Notes: a model not told the origin generated them from the letters alone. 64,000 nucleotides of DNA from Ruegeria_C sp041537925 (GCF_041537925.1 NZ_JBGOSH010000002.1:248001-312000); one strand, 5' to 3'; positions 35,708 through 45,461 are shown, counted from the first letter of the stretch. A program made the numbers and translations.

Positions 35708-36493
35708 TCAATCTTCCGCAAGCAGGCTGGTCAGCTTCACCGCCGCCGCTTTCAGCTTTTCGACATGCGCGACGGCATCGGTCAGGCTGAGCCTTGGTTC
35801 CGGTGCGTGGAAAGACAATGTCGAGACCAGTCTGCCATTTCCTTCATGGATAGGCACGGCGATGGCGATCATGCCCTCCATGAACTCGCCATTGTCAGTG
35901 GAATAGCCCCGGTCGCGGATCTCAATGGCTTCGGCGATCAGTGCTTCAGGGTCCGACTGGGTCGTCGCGGTTCTGGGCTCGAGATCGGCGGACATGGCAT
36001 AACTGCGCAGATGCCTGCGGTCGAGGCTGCTGAGATACATCTTGCCGCTGGCAGTGCAATAGAACGGCACACGCGTGCCCACCGGAAGCTGGATGCGCAG
36101 CGGCCATTTGGTCTCGACCCGGTCGAGATAGACCATCGCATCGCGGTCGGGGATCGCGATGTTGCAGGTCTCGCCGATTTCATCGGCCAACTGGTTGAGA
36201 ATGGCCAGTCGCGCGGTCCTGATCCGCAGCGACGACAGGATGCCGGTGGACATCTTGCGCAAACGAAGGCCGGGGGAATACCCCCGGCCGTCGATTTCGC
36301 GTTGGATGAAGCCCTCTTGTTCCAGCGTGGTAAAGAGCCGGTGGATCGTGGGCTTTGGCAGGCCGAGGCGCTGATTCACCTCGGTCGGTGTTACGGGAAC
36401 CCCCGCCTCGGCCATGGCTTCAAGCGCCATCAGCAGTCGCAGGTTGGTGGGAATTGCCGCTTCTTTATCGCCAGTATCCAAAATACCATCCAC
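35708..36493 (-). CDS. IclR-family transcription regulator
   Basis: A 261-residue regulator with an N-terminal winged helix (residues 15-75, PVTPTEVNQRLGLPKPTIHR) and an IclR effector domain (about residues 90-255). The start is a GTG at 36493 without a clear ribosome site, so leaky or coupled translation from the upstream dctM gene, whose stop is 23 bases away, is likely. It is the last gene of the TRAP transporter unit and probably controls that unit and the divergent oxidoreductase. A palindrome at 39910 is a candidate operator. Confidence 0.88.
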   Translation of the reverse strand: MDGILDTGDKEAAIPTNLRLLMALEAMAEAGVPVTPTEVNQRLGLPKPTIHRLFTTLEQEGFIQREIDGRGYSPGLRLRKMSTGILSSLRIRTARLAILNQLADEIGETCNIAIPDRDAMVYLDRVETKWPLRIQLPVGTRVPFYCTASGKMYLSSLDRRHLRSYAMSADLEPRTATTQSDPEALIAEAIEIRDRGYSTDNGEFMEGMIAIAVPIHEGNGRLVSTLSFHAPEPRLSLTDAVAHVEKLKAAAVKLTSLLAED

Positions 36494-36516
36494 TTGTTTA
36501 TGTCACATACCTCGTC

Positions 36517-37878
36517 TTAGCCCGACGGGATCAGGATCGTCGATAGGGCAGGTACCAGCGCCACGATGATCCAGACCGACAGAAGGGCGAACAGATAGGG
36601 AATCGTGTAGCGCAACAGGCGGAAATAAGGAACGCCCGTCACCCCCGATGCGACATAGAGGTTCAGGCCATAAGGCGGCGTGATAAAGCCGATCGACGCG
36701 CCAACCAGGAAGATCACTCCGAACTGCACCGGCTCGACCCCCACGGAATGCGCGATGGGCGCCAGAATAGGGGCGAGGATGATCGTTACCGGCAGGCTTT
36801 CCAGCACCATGCCCGCGACAAACACGATCGCCATTGAGGTGAACAGCACCGCGTAGTAGCCGCCCATGCTGCGGACGAAATCACCGATGAACTGCTGAGC
36901 ACCCAGAACCGATAGGATCTGCTGCATCACCACCGAGACTGCGATCAGCGGTGCAAGAATGCCCGCGATCTGTGCAGAACGCATGGTGATCGAGGGCAAC
37001 TCCAGCGGACCGAAGCCCTTGACTACCAGGTATTCCGTGATGCTGCGCTCACTGAAATCGCGATCCTCCGAAGGAGAGCCCATCAGCTTGTAGATCGGCA
37101 GGCTGAAAAAACCCACGATGATGCAGAAGCCCACGGTGACACCGGCCGCCTCGGTTGGAGAGAACTTGCCGGTATAGATACCCCAGAGCACCAGCCCGAT
37201 GGCGAAGAAACCCAGCCAGGCGCCGACCGCGGTCTTGAACACGCGCCCAAATTGCAGCCGGATCAGATGACCCCAGCCATTGCGAGTACAGATCACGAAA
37301 GCCACCAGCATCATGCCGCCCACCATCAACGCACCGGGGATGATGCCCGCCACGAAGAGCTCGGAAATGGGCAGGTTCAACAGGAAACCATAGACGATGA
37401 AGATGATCGAGGGTGGGATGATGATCCCGACCGTGCCACCCGCAGCGGCGGTCGCCGCCGAAAAGCGTTCATCGTAGCCGCCTTTGACCATCTCGGGATG
37501 CAGCATCGACCCGATGGTGGCCGTTGTGGCCGAGTTCGAGCCCGAGATCGCCGCGAACAGACCGCAGGCTCCCAGGCTGGCCATGGCCAGACCACCTCGC
37601 AGCCAGCCGAGACAGGAATAGGCGAAATCGCTGAGCCTGCGGGCGATCCCTGAGCGGTTGATCAGGTCACCGGTCAGAATGAAGAGCGGCATTGCCAACA
37701 GGGCGAACCCGTCGGTGAACACATCCGCAAGGGCAGAGCCTGTGTTGATCAGCGGCAGGCCGAGCACAAAGCTCATCCCGATCACCCAATATCCGATCAC
37801 CAGAAAGACCGGCACACCCAGCATGAACAGGAAGGTGACCGCTAGCGAAATCAATGTAACCCAGTTTCCATCAGTCAT
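36517..37878 (-). CDS. dctM: TRAP transporter large permease (DctM-like)
   Basis: A 453-residue inner membrane protein with about 12 hydrophobic segments, of the DctM family. It forms the sodium-driven channel of a TRAP importer. Typical stretches are GDLINRSGIARRLSDFA, SGSNSATTATIGSML and FITPPYGLNLYVASG. It is preceded by its small partner DctQ, ten bases upstream, and by the binding protein gene. Confidence 0.92.
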   Translation of the reverse strand: MTDGNWVTLISLAVTFLFMLGVPVFLVIGYWVIGMSFVLGLPLINTGSALADVFTDGFALLAMPLFILTGDLINRSGIARRLSDFAYSCLGWLRGGLAMASLGACGLFAAISGSNSATTATIGSMLHPEMVKGGYDERFSAATAAAGGTVGIIIPPSIIFIVYGFLLNLPISELFVAGIIPGALMVGGMMLVAFVICTRNGWGHLIRLQFGRVFKTAVGAWLGFFAIGLVLWGIYTGKFSPTEAAGVTVGFCIIVGFFSLPIYKLMGSPSEDRDFSERSITEYLVVKGFGPLELPSITMRSAQIAGILAPLIAVSVVMQQILSVLGAQQFIGDFVRSMGGYYAVLFTSMAIVFVAGMVLESLPVTIILAPILAPIAHSVGVEPVQFGVIFLVGASIGFITPPYGLNLYVASGVTGVPYFRLLRYTIPYLFALLSVWIIVALVPALSTILIPSG

Positions 37879-37888
37879 GGTCTTCTCC

Positions 37889-38557
37889 TCAATCCGCGCC
37901 GATGGCGACTGGAGCGATCAGTGGTGCGCCCGTCTTCAGGTTATTCAGATCAGTGAGCCAATTCTCCATTGACCGCGCCGCGATCAGGATGAAGCTGAGC
38001 GGCACCGAGACGAGGAACCACCATTGCAGCACGTTGTCGGTGCCCAGCAGGATCTGGAAATTTGCCGCCGAATTCGCTGCAACCTGTGTCGAGGTGACGA
38101 CAACGATCCATGAAAACCCGATCCACAGCACCGCATCCAGGGACAGGCACAGAAATTGCAGCGTCCTAGGCATGTTGGTGCGAAACTCGGCGAAGGCCAG
38201 ATGGGTCCTGAGTTTGACGTTATAGGCACATCCAGCCCAAGTCATGATCAGGAACAGGAAAGGCGGCAGGGTCGTCGACCATGGCGCCTGTACATTCAGG
38301 ATAAACCGTCGGAATACCTCAACAAAGATGATGACGCCTATCAGCAGGTAGGTCGACACCATCACGGTTGATTCCAGGTTTCGCTCGACCCAGGGAATAT
38401 ACTTGTAGAGCAATAAAAAGAACGCCCCACCCAATAATGTGGCAAACGCGCCGACCACCCAAGCCGCGTTGGTCTTGAGTGATTCACTGATCATCCACGC
38501 GTCATTGGATAGAACCGCGCTGAAGATCTCCGAGATATCGCTGACAATAGTCGTCAT
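37889..38557 (-). CDS. dctQ: TRAP transporter small permease (DctQ-like)
   Basis: A 222-residue membrane protein with four main helices, longer than the 160-180 residues usual for DctQ because of an N-terminal extension of about 35 residues that includes the stretch SDISEIFSAVLSND. GGGAGGAGAC precedes the ATG. It joins DctM and the binding protein to form a TRAP importer. A strong hairpin stands between it and the binding protein gene. Confidence 0.88.
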   Translation of the reverse strand: MTTIVSDISEIFSAVLSNDAWMISESLKTNAAWVVGAFATLLGGAFFLLLYKYIPWVERNLESTVMVSTYLLIGVIIFVEVFRRFILNVQAPWSTTLPPFLFLIMTWAGCAYNVKLRTHLAFAEFRTNMPRTLQFLCLSLDAVLWIGFSWIVVVTSTQVAANSAANFQILLGTDNVLQWWFLVSVPLSFILIAARSMENWLTDLNNLKTGAPLIAPVAIGAD

Positions 38558-38615
38558 GATCTGTCTCCTCCCTGAGACCGACGTTAGCGTATGTGTGAGT
38601 GTGCGGTATTTAATC

Positions 38616-38638
38616 GGCGGCGGGACGAACCCGCCGCC
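38616..38638 (-). terminator. Hairpin between dctP and dctQ
   Basis: GGCGGCGGG and CCCGCCGCC form a nine-base-pair stem with an ACGAA loop. On the transcribed strand it is followed by GATTAAATA, weakly T-rich. It probably acts as a partial terminator so that the binding protein is made in excess over the permease. Confidence 0.55.
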
Positions 38639-38650
38639 TGACTTGAATGT

Positions 38651-39883
38651 TTAGGCTTTCCACCAACGGCGCGGTTCGACATTTTCTGGCTTCATGTCGG
38701 CAGGCACTTCGCGGGCGATGCGATGCAGCTCGGTATAGGTATCGATGCCGCCGGCCCACTTGTTGATCCGCTCGCGCCACTGTTCCCATGGCTCGGGCTG
38801 ATATTCGGGCGAGCACATTTCCTCGGCCAGCTTGATCTGCTCGTCCGAAAGGAACGCGTTGCGTACATCATTTTCGGCAAAGATCGTGTCCGGCAGTTGC
38901 GGATCCGAGAAACCGACCGTCTTGACCAGCGCGGCCTCGTTTGCCGCCTGCACGTGAACTTGAGCCAGATAGGAGGATTCCAGAACCGCATCCTGCAGGT
39001 GCCCATCCAGGCTATCGAACACCTTGGCCGACATCGAGGTGTGTTCGGTCCCGCAAAAGAACTTCAGGTCGACCGACTGCGTCACGACCGGCGCCATGTT
39101 GGCATAGGCCACTGCAGACGCCCATGTCTCCGCGCCATCGATAAGACCGGTCTTGAGGCCGTCCAGCGTTTCTTCCCACGCCACCGGAACCGGGTTCAGT
39201 TGCAGCAGCTGCATCGCGATCCGGCCCAGCTGCGTGCCCGTCACACGGTTCTTGGTGCCGAAGAGTTCTTCAAGCTTGGTGACCGTGGGTTTGTCGGCAA
39301 AAGACTGACCCATCTGCAGCCCGCGCAATTCGCAATGGCTGAACAGGAATTTCAGACCGTGACGCTTCTCCAGCGGTTCACGCAGGATCGCGTTCGATTC
39401 CGGGCTATACAGGAAGTGATACTGCGAGGCCCGACCCGGGAACACATAGGCATAGTCGAGAACGTTCAGATATGGCGCGCCACCGGCCGAGTTCTGGGTC
39501 GATGCAGCATAGATGTCGACGATGCCGTTCTGTGTTTTTTCCACACAGGACAACTGGCCACAAATCTGGTTGTCACCAATGAATTCGACCCTAATCTCAC
39601 CATCAGTGCGCGATTCCAGATCGCGGGCAAATTCCAACGCGCCGGCGCGTTCGATCAGAAGGTTGCGCGCATTAAACCCAGATGCGCCGAATTTCAATGT
39701 GTGCTTGGCCTCTTTCGCGAATCGCTTTTCATAAGTCGACTCGGCAGCGGCAGCGAGCGATGGCAATGATGCGATCCCGCCCAGAGACCCGGCAGCGAGC
39801 AGGGTCGAAGACAGGCCATACTGTCCTGACAGCTTAAATAGGTCCCGCCGCGATATTCTGCTGAGCTTGTCAGCTACTTTCAT
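38651..39883 (-). CDS. dctP: TRAP transporter substrate-binding protein (DctP-like)
   Basis: A 410-residue binding protein with a Tat signal (SRRDLFKLSG, cleavage near AAAE at residue 48), which is unusual but known among Rhodobacteraceae TRAP proteins. The DctP fold is seen in FATRD-like region LARDLESRTDGEI, GQLSCVEKTQNGIVDIY and GTQLGRIAMQLL. The ligand is unknown; oxidation of an organic alcohol or acid by the divergent GMC enzyme suggests a related small molecule. GGGAGGAAGA stands upstream of the ATG. Confidence 0.88.
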   Translation of the reverse strand: MKVADKLSRISRRDLFKLSGQYGLSSTLLAAGSLGGIASLPSLAAAAESTYEKRFAKEAKHTLKFGASGFNARNLLIERAGALEFARDLESRTDGEIRVEFIGDNQICGQLSCVEKTQNGIVDIYAASTQNSAGGAPYLNVLDYAYVFPGRASQYHFLYSPESNAILREPLEKRHGLKFLFSHCELRGLQMGQSFADKPTVTKLEELFGTKNRVTGTQLGRIAMQLLQLNPVPVAWEETLDGLKTGLIDGAETWASAVAYANMAPVVTQSVDLKFFCGTEHTSMSAKVFDSLDGHLQDAVLESSYLAQVHVQAANEAALVKTVGFSDPQLPDTIFAENDVRNAFLSDEQIKLAEEMCSPEYQPEPWEQWRERINKWAGGIDTYTELHRIAREVPADMKPENVEPRRWWKA

Positions 39884-39909
39884 GGATTCTTCCTCCCGTG
39901 GTACAGAAT

Positions 39910-39923
39910 TCTCATTATTGAGA
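39910..39923. promoter_or_regulatory. Palindrome in the TRAP / GMC divergent promoter
   Basis: TCTCA-TTAT-TGAGA, a perfect inverted repeat, lies 27 bases upstream of the dctP start in the 127-base region between two divergent genes. It is a candidate operator for the IclR regulator at 35708. The region is AT-rich relative to its surroundings. Confidence 0.4.
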
Positions 39924-40010
39924 CTTGTGGTATCATTTTTAGTATATTAAAGATGGTGACGCAAGGAAAACTTGCACGAGACCAGTTCCGATCTGGCGGA
40001 GGGCCAAAAA

Positions 40011-41618
40011 ATGCAGACACAACAAGCTGATTACATCGTGGTTGGAGGGGGCTCCGCTGGTTGCGTCCTGGCGAATCGTCTGAGCAAGGATCCGGCAAAT
40101 CGTGTGATTCTGCTGGAGGCGGGCCCGCGCGACTGGAACCCGTGGATTCACGTTCCGGTCGGGTATTTCAAAACCATGCACAACCCTTCGGTGGACTGGT
40201 GCTACCGGACCGAAAAGGATGAGGGGCTGAACGGTCGAGCAATCGACTGGCCGCGCGGCAAAGTGTTGGGCGGGTCATCCTCGCTGAACGGGTTGCTCTA
40301 TGTGCGCGGCCAGAAAGAGGATTACGACCGCTGGCGTCAGATGGGCAATGAGGGCTGGGGCTGGGAAGATGTCCTGCCGCTGTTCAAACGATCCGAGAAT
40401 CAGGAGCGCGGCGCTGATGAATTTCACGGTACGGACGGTGAGTTGTCAGTGTCGAACATGCGCCTGCAGCGGCCGATCTGCGACGCCTGGGTCGCAGCGG
40501 CGCAAACGGCGGGCTATCCGTTCAACTCGGACTACAATGGCGCCACGCAAGAGGGTGTGGGCTATTTTCAGCTGACCACCCGCAACGGTCGTCGCTGCAG
40601 TTCGGCGGTGGCGTTTCTGAACCCGGCCCGTAAGCGCCCGAACCTTCAGATCATCACCAATGCATTGGTTCAGCGCGTCGTCATCCAAGGGGGGTGCGCT
40701 ACCGGCGTCCGTTACCTCGACAAGTCAGGGCAGGAATGTGAAGTGACGGCAAAGCGCGAGATCGTGCTGTCCTCTGGTGCGATCAACTCGCCACAGATCC
40801 TGATGCTGTCGGGCATTGGTGATGCCGCGCAGCTGAAGGAGAACGGCATCGACGTTGTGGCCGATCTGCCGGCGGTGGGCAAGAACATGCAGGACCACCT
40901 GCAGGCGCGGTTGGTGTTCAAATGCAATGAACCGACCCTCAACGACGAGGTGCGCAGCCTGATCAATCAGGCCAAGATCGCGATGAAATACGCGCTGTTT
41001 CGGGCAGGGCCGATGACCATGGCCGCAAGCCTTGCTGTCGGGTTCATGAAAACCGGCCTGCATGTGGATACGCCCGACATCCAGTTCCATGTGCAGCCCT
41101 GGTCCGCTGACAGCCCCGGCGAAGGGGTGCATCCATTTTCCGCCTTCACCATGTCAGTTTGCCAACTACGGCCCGAAAGCCGGGGCGAGATTGTGCTGGA
41201 TGGTCCTGACCCACAAACCTATCCGAAAATTCACCCAAACTACCTGGCGACCGATCTGGATTGCCGGACCATTGTCGAAGGGGTCAAGATCGCCCGGTCC
41301 ATCGCGCGCGAAGCACCGCTGAAGTCCAAGATCTCGGAAGAGTTTCGCCCAACCAAGGAGCTGGAACTCGACGATTACGAGGGCACGCTGGACTGGGCGC
41401 GCAGCAACTCGTCGTCAATCTATCACCCCACTGGCACCTGCAAGATGGGGCAGGGACCGAACACGGTGGTGGATGCGCGGCTGCGGGTCCACGGCATTCG
41501 CGGATTGCGTGTGGCCGATTGTTCGATCATGCCCGAGATCGTCAGCGGCAACACCAATGCTCCGGCGATCATGATCGGCGAAAAGGCCAGCGATCTGATC
41601 CTTGAGGATCAGGCCTGA
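40011..41618 (+). CDS. GMC-family FAD oxidoreductase (choline dehydrogenase-like)
   Basis: A 535-residue flavoprotein of the glucose-methanol-choline family. The FAD motif is VVGGGSAGCVLANRLS, followed by LLEAGP, GGSSSLNGLLYVRG, ILSSGAINSPQIL-like VLSSGAINSPQI, and the C-terminal YHPTGTCKMG and GNTNAPAIMIGEKASDLI. It oxidises an alcohol group to an aldehyde. No signal peptide is present, so it is cytoplasmic. The ATG at 40011 follows GGAGGG. It is divergent from a TRAP importer and probably oxidises the imported compound; the substrate cannot be read from the sequence. Confidence 0.9.
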   Translation: MQTQQADYIVVGGGSAGCVLANRLSKDPANRVILLEAGPRDWNPWIHVPVGYFKTMHNPSVDWCYRTEKDEGLNGRAIDWPRGKVLGGSSSLNGLLYVRGQKEDYDRWRQMGNEGWGWEDVLPLFKRSENQERGADEFHGTDGELSVSNMRLQRPICDAWVAAAQTAGYPFNSDYNGATQEGVGYFQLTTRNGRRCSSAVAFLNPARKRPNLQIITNALVQRVVIQGGCATGVRYLDKSGQECEVTAKREIVLSSGAINSPQILMLSGIGDAAQLKENGIDVVADLPAVGKNMQDHLQARLVFKCNEPTLNDEVRSLINQAKIAMKYALFRAGPMTMAASLAVGFMKTGLHVDTPDIQFHVQPWSADSPGEGVHPFSAFTMSVCQLRPESRGEIVLDGPDPQTYPKIHPNYLATDLDCRTIVEGVKIARSIAREAPLKSKISEEFRPTKELELDDYEGTLDWARSNSSSIYHPTGTCKMGQGPNTVVDARLRVHGIRGLRVADCSIMPEIVSGNTNAPAIMIGEKASDLILEDQA

Positions 41619-41725
41619 CCGGTCTGAAACTCAGTCCACGCCAGGCTCGTCTGTTCGCTCTGAGGGATGTGCAGACAAGTCGCATTCGCGCTTTCCGTGC
41701 GCAAACGCGGTTGTTCATTGACCCA

Positions 41726-41747
41726 TTGCAGGCCAAAGTGCCTGCAA
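41726..41747 (+). terminator. Hairpin after the GMC oxidoreductase
   Basis: TTGCAGGC and GCCTGCAA form an eight-base-pair stem with a six-base loop in the 151-base gap before the MFS gene. No clear T-tract follows, so the assignment is tentative. Nothing else was recognised in this gap. Confidence 0.35.
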
Positions 41748-41769
41748 GAGGGCACCTGTAGCGCATCCC

Positions 41770-43101
41770 ATGCGCCGCGCGGGAACCCGTCCAACCGGAG
41801 GCGCTTTTAGTGCGCATGAGAATACGGTGACCAGCGATACGCAGACGGGTATGGGGCAGGGCGCTCCCGCCCCGCTCAGCCGACCCTTGCTGGGAATCAA
41901 CTTTTTCGCTGGCGATGTCACGGCAGGGTTCGGGCCTTACCTAGCAATCTATCTGCTGGCGCAGCTGCACTGGTCGCCGCAAAGCATCGGCTTTGCGCTG
42001 GCGCTCGGGTCCATCGTGACGGTGCTGGCACAGACGCCCGCCGGGGCGTTGATCGACTGGACCAGCGCAAAACTCGGGTTGATGGTGGCCTGCATCTCTG
42101 CCGTTGGGGTTGCCGCGCTGATGCTGGTGGTCACGGATTCGCAATATGCAATCTATGGCGCGCAGGCGACAATGGGTGTTGCGCTTGCCTTCCTTGGCCC
42201 GCTGATCGCCGCAATCACGCTGGGGGTTGTCGGGCGCGAGGCGTTCACCCGGCAGACCAGCGCCAATCAGGCCTGGAACCATGCCGGCAACGTAGTGGCA
42301 GCAGCCATAGCTGCCGGACTAGCGCTTGCGGGATTTGTTGATGGAGTCTTCATTCTGATCTCGGCCATGTGTGTCGGAATGATTTTTTGCACGACGCTGA
42401 TCAAACCCTCACAGATCGACCATGAGGCCGCGCGCGGAGGTGTCGCCGAAGACAGCAAGGGCCAGGAACAACCCAGCGGCTTTACCACCATCCTCAGCGA
42501 GAAACGCCTGATCATCTTTGGTGCTTCGATCATCCTGTTTCATTTTGCCAATGCCAGTATGCTGCCGCTGGTGAGCCAGAAAGTGGCCAGCGGCGGTGAT
42601 ACTAAATCGGGCATTGCGTTTACGTCGGCCTGCATCATCTCGGCTCAGTTCATCATGATCGCCATGGCCATTCTCTGCGGCAAGACCGCCGATAGTTGGG
42701 GTCGCAAACCGCTGTTCCTGATCGCATTCTCGATCCTGCCGATCCGCGCATTGCTTTATACGCTGACCGACAATTCGGTATCGCTGGTCGCGATTCAGTC
42801 GCTGGACGGCGTGGCCAATGGAATCTTTGCGGTGCTATTCCTGCTGATCGTCTCGGATGTCACAAAGGGCACGGGGCGATTCAACGTGGCACAGGGCGCG
42901 CTGGCGACTCTGGTGGGCGTCGGAGCCTCGGCCAGCAACCTGATCGCCGAAGAGATCGTGCAGATCGCCAGTTATGACATGGCGTTTTATTTCCTTGCGG
43001 GCGTGGCCGTTCTGGGTGCGCTCATCTTTGCGTTCCTGATGCCGGAAACCGCCCAGCATGCCCGCCGTGATATGGCCGATCCCTCTCGTTCGGAGACCTG
43101 A
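41770..43101 (+). CDS. Major facilitator superfamily transporter
   Basis: An inner membrane transporter with 12 predicted helices (core from about residue 40 of the 443-residue frame). The first helix is in LLGINFFAGDVTAGFGPYLA, and the loop between helices 8 and 9 includes KTADSWGRKPLF, a form of the MFS loop motif. The start is uncertain: ATG 41770 has no ribosome site, while GTG 41827 or ATG 41851 would remove an unlikely N-terminal tail. The substrate is unknown. Neighbours suggest transport of organic compounds linked to the GMC enzyme. Confidence 0.8.
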   Translation: MRRAGTRPTGGAFSAHENTVTSDTQTGMGQGAPAPLSRPLLGINFFAGDVTAGFGPYLAIYLLAQLHWSPQSIGFALALGSIVTVLAQTPAGALIDWTSAKLGLMVACISAVGVAALMLVVTDSQYAIYGAQATMGVALAFLGPLIAAITLGVVGREAFTRQTSANQAWNHAGNVVAAAIAAGLALAGFVDGVFILISAMCVGMIFCTTLIKPSQIDHEAARGGVAEDSKGQEQPSGFTTILSEKRLIIFGASIILFHFANASMLPLVSQKVASGGDTKSGIAFTSACIISAQFIMIAMAILCGKTADSWGRKPLFLIAFSILPIRALLYTLTDNSVSLVAIQSLDGVANGIFAVLFLLIVSDVTKGTGRFNVAQGALATLVGVGASASNLIAEEIVQIASYDMAFYFLAGVAVLGALIFAFLMPETAQHARRDMADPSRSET

Positions 43102-43148
43102 CAAGCCGCGCTTCCCGTAGACCACGCAACCAATACCGGAGAATGCCC

Positions 43149-44390
43149 ATGTCATTCAGCCTTGGGGTTTCAATCGCCGTCTTCACTCTGATCGCCATTC
43201 GCGAATGGCTGCCATCGTTCCTGAAGATCTGGCATGTGATGACAGCGGGGGCCGTGGTGCTGCTGGTGAGTATGACAATCACACCGCAGGCCGCACTCAA
43301 GGCGATTGACTGGAATGTGATGCTCTATCTCTTTTCGGTGTTTTCCATCGGGCGGGCGCTTTACGAAAACGGTATCTCGCACCGGATCGCCGGGTGGATG
43401 GTGGGGTGGAGGACGCCCGGCGTGTCGCTGGTCGCCTTCATGTTGCTTTTTGCGCTAGTCGCCGCCGTCCTGACCAACGACGCAGCCGCCATCATCGGCA
43501 CCCCGATTGCACTGATGCTGGCGCATCAGACCGGTGCGGATCAGCGCACATTTCTGGTGGCCCTCTGTGTGGCGGTCACCGTCGGCAGCATGGCGACCCC
43601 GATCGGCAATCCTCAGAACTTGCTGATCGCGGCCAGCGGCGAGGTTCCGGCCCCCATGGTCACCTTTCTGATCTGGCTGATCGTGCCCACGCTGATCTGC
43701 CTGGGTGGCAGCGCGCTGTGGCTGTCATGGCGTATGGTGGTGACCACGCCCGAGGCAGGCACCGAAGAGATTGAAGGGCAAGAGGGCACGCAATGGCCGG
43801 TCCTGTTGGCGATTGCTGTTCTGGTAGTGCTGGTGACGGTGGAAAGTGTGCTGGCCGCGACCGGGTCCGATATTGGCTATCCGCTGGGCGTGGCAGCGGC
43901 CATCGCCTGCCTGCCGGTTTATCTGTTTGACGGCGCGCGGGTGCGGACTTTTTTGCGGCTCGACTGGCCGACGCTGGTGTTCTTCGTGTCAATGTTCATC
44001 GTCACCGGCGCATTGCTGGATTCAGGCTCATTGCAGTCGATGCTGGGCGAAGAGCGCCAACACATGAACGAGCCCATGGTTACCGCCGGGATCAGCTTTT
44101 TCGGCAGTCAGGTCTTTTCGAACGTACCGCTGGTGGACATGTATCTGAAGCTGCTGCCCTCGTTCGAGGTGCCCAACCTGATGATGCTGGCGGGCGTATC
44201 GACGCTGGCGGGCAATGTCTTCATCATCAGCGCGGCAAGCAACGTGATCGTGTTGCAGATGGCCGACCGAATGGGCGCCGAAGAAGTCACCTTCACCCAG
44301 TTCATGAAGGATGTGCTGCCCATCGGACTGGTTTCGACAGGGATCACGATCGCCTGGATCCTAATGCTGGAAACCCATCTGGGCGGGTGA
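43149..44390 (+). CDS. SLC13/ArsB-like ion transporter
   Basis: A 413-residue membrane protein with about 11 helices of the IT superfamily (CitMHS/ArsB/SLC13). Features are VLTNDAAAIIGTPIAL, MATPIGNPQNLLIAASG and a second similar repeat FSNVPLVDMYLKLL with GNVFIISAASNVIV. The paired NDAA/SNVP motifs are those of sodium-coupled anion or arsenite transporters. The ATG at 43149 has GGAG six bases upstream. No ars genes are nearby, so an organic anion is a reasonable substrate. It follows the MFS gene and converges on a CDF gene with six bases between. Confidence 0.82.
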   Translation: MSFSLGVSIAVFTLIAIREWLPSFLKIWHVMTAGAVVLLVSMTITPQAALKAIDWNVMLYLFSVFSIGRALYENGISHRIAGWMVGWRTPGVSLVAFMLLFALVAAVLTNDAAAIIGTPIALMLAHQTGADQRTFLVALCVAVTVGSMATPIGNPQNLLIAASGEVPAPMVTFLIWLIVPTLICLGGSALWLSWRMVVTTPEAGTEEIEGQEGTQWPVLLAIAVLVVLVTVESVLAATGSDIGYPLGVAAAIACLPVYLFDGARVRTFLRLDWPTLVFFVSMFIVTGALLDSGSLQSMLGEERQHMNEPMVTAGISFFGSQVFSNVPLVDMYLKLLPSFEVPNLMMLAGVSTLAGNVFIISAASNVIVLQMADRMGAEEVTFTQFMKDVLPIGLVSTGITIAWILMLETHLGG

Positions 44391-44396
44391 TTGTGG

Positions 44397-45278
44397 TCAG
44401 CGGCACAGCTCGACCGTCACATGGCCGATCCCGTGCTGTTCGTTCAGCCAGATCTTGACCTGCGTTTTGACGTATTGCGCGTCGATGGCGGGATCAACCG
44501 TTAGCTCCAGCGTCGCCATGCTACGTTCTTGGGTGATCGACCAGGCGTGGAAATGCCCGACTTTGGCAACGCCTGGCACCTGGTCTTGTAATTGTTGGGT
44601 CACCGTGTCGCGGTCGAACCCCGTCGGTGCGCCCTCGAGCAGGATATGGGCGCTGTCCCGCACCACCGACCAGGCGGCGCGCAGAATGATCAGCGCCACA
44701 AAAACCGACAGGATCGGGTCGATCGGGGTCCAGCCGGTATAGATGATCACGATTGAGGCGATCAGCGCCGCGACCGAGCCAAGCAGATCGCCAATCACGT
44801 GCAGTACAGCGGCGCGGATGTTGAGGTTATCGCCGCTGCCGCGCGTCAGAATGATGAAGACCCCGATATTCACTACCAGCCCGGCCAGCGCTACCCACAT
44901 CATCACCTTGCCCATGACCGGGGCAGGGTCTGAGAGGCGACCCCAGGCCTCCCAGGTGATCCAGATCGCGATCAGGAACAGCGCCAGTCCGTTCACAAAA
45001 GCCGCCAGAACCGAAAATCGGTCGAACCCATAGGTGCGTTTCCAGTCGGCGGGGCGGCGGGCCAGACGGAACGCGGTCCAGGCCAGGATCATCGCGCCGA
45101 AATCGGTCAGCATGTGCCCGGCATCCGCGATCAGCGCCAGCGAGCCCGAGATCAGCCCGCCCACCAGTTCCACAACCATGAAGAGCCCGGTCAGGACCGC
45201 TGCCAGCGCAACCTTTTTCTCGTTGGCAGCGTGGTGATGATGGTGATGCGCCGTGGCGGAATGGTCGTGATGGGCCAT
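44397..45278 (-). CDS. Cation diffusion facilitator metal exporter
   Basis: A 293-residue CDF-type transporter that exports zinc, cobalt or similar divalent metals from the cytoplasm in exchange for protons. Six helices are predicted. The metal sites are in IADAGHMLTDF and LHVIGDLLGS, the HxxxD pattern of zinc-type members. The N-terminus is rich in histidine (AHHHHHHAANEK), a usual metal-binding tail. The C-terminal domain is present (VAKVGHFHAWSI). GGAGGCCC stands before the ATG. Confidence 0.9.
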   Translation of the reverse strand: MAHHDHSATAHHHHHHAANEKKVALAAVLTGLFMVVELVGGLISGSLALIADAGHMLTDFGAMILAWTAFRLARRPADWKRTYGFDRFSVLAAFVNGLALFLIAIWITWEAWGRLSDPAPVMGKVMMWVALAGLVVNIGVFIILTRGSGDNLNIRAAVLHVIGDLLGSVAALIASIVIIYTGWTPIDPILSVFVALIILRAAWSVVRDSAHILLEGAPTGFDRDTVTQQLQDQVPGVAKVGHFHAWSITQERSMATLELTVDPAIDAQYVKTQVKIWLNEQHGIGHVTVELCR

Positions 45279-45402
45279 GAGTGGGCCTCCTTGAGCGGCC
45301 CACCGGCCTTCCGGATTCCGCCGTCAGTTTTTTAGCACTCTGTGACGGGTTTGATGAGTTCGCAAGCGGCAAAAGAGATTTGCGCGCAGAGGCGAAACTG
45401 AC

Positions 45403-45431
45403 CGCCGCAGCGCCAATCAGGCGCTGCGGCG
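45403..45431 (-). terminator. Terminator-like hairpin after the unknown 332-residue gene
   Basis: A 12-base-pair GC-rich stem with an AATCA loop. Reading leftward it is followed by CAGTTTCGCC. It lies 31 bases beyond the stop of the gene at 45462 and separates the unknown cluster from the CDF gene. Confidence 0.6.
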
Positions 45432-45461
45432 TGCGGAGTGGCAGATCCGGGGGGGAACGGA

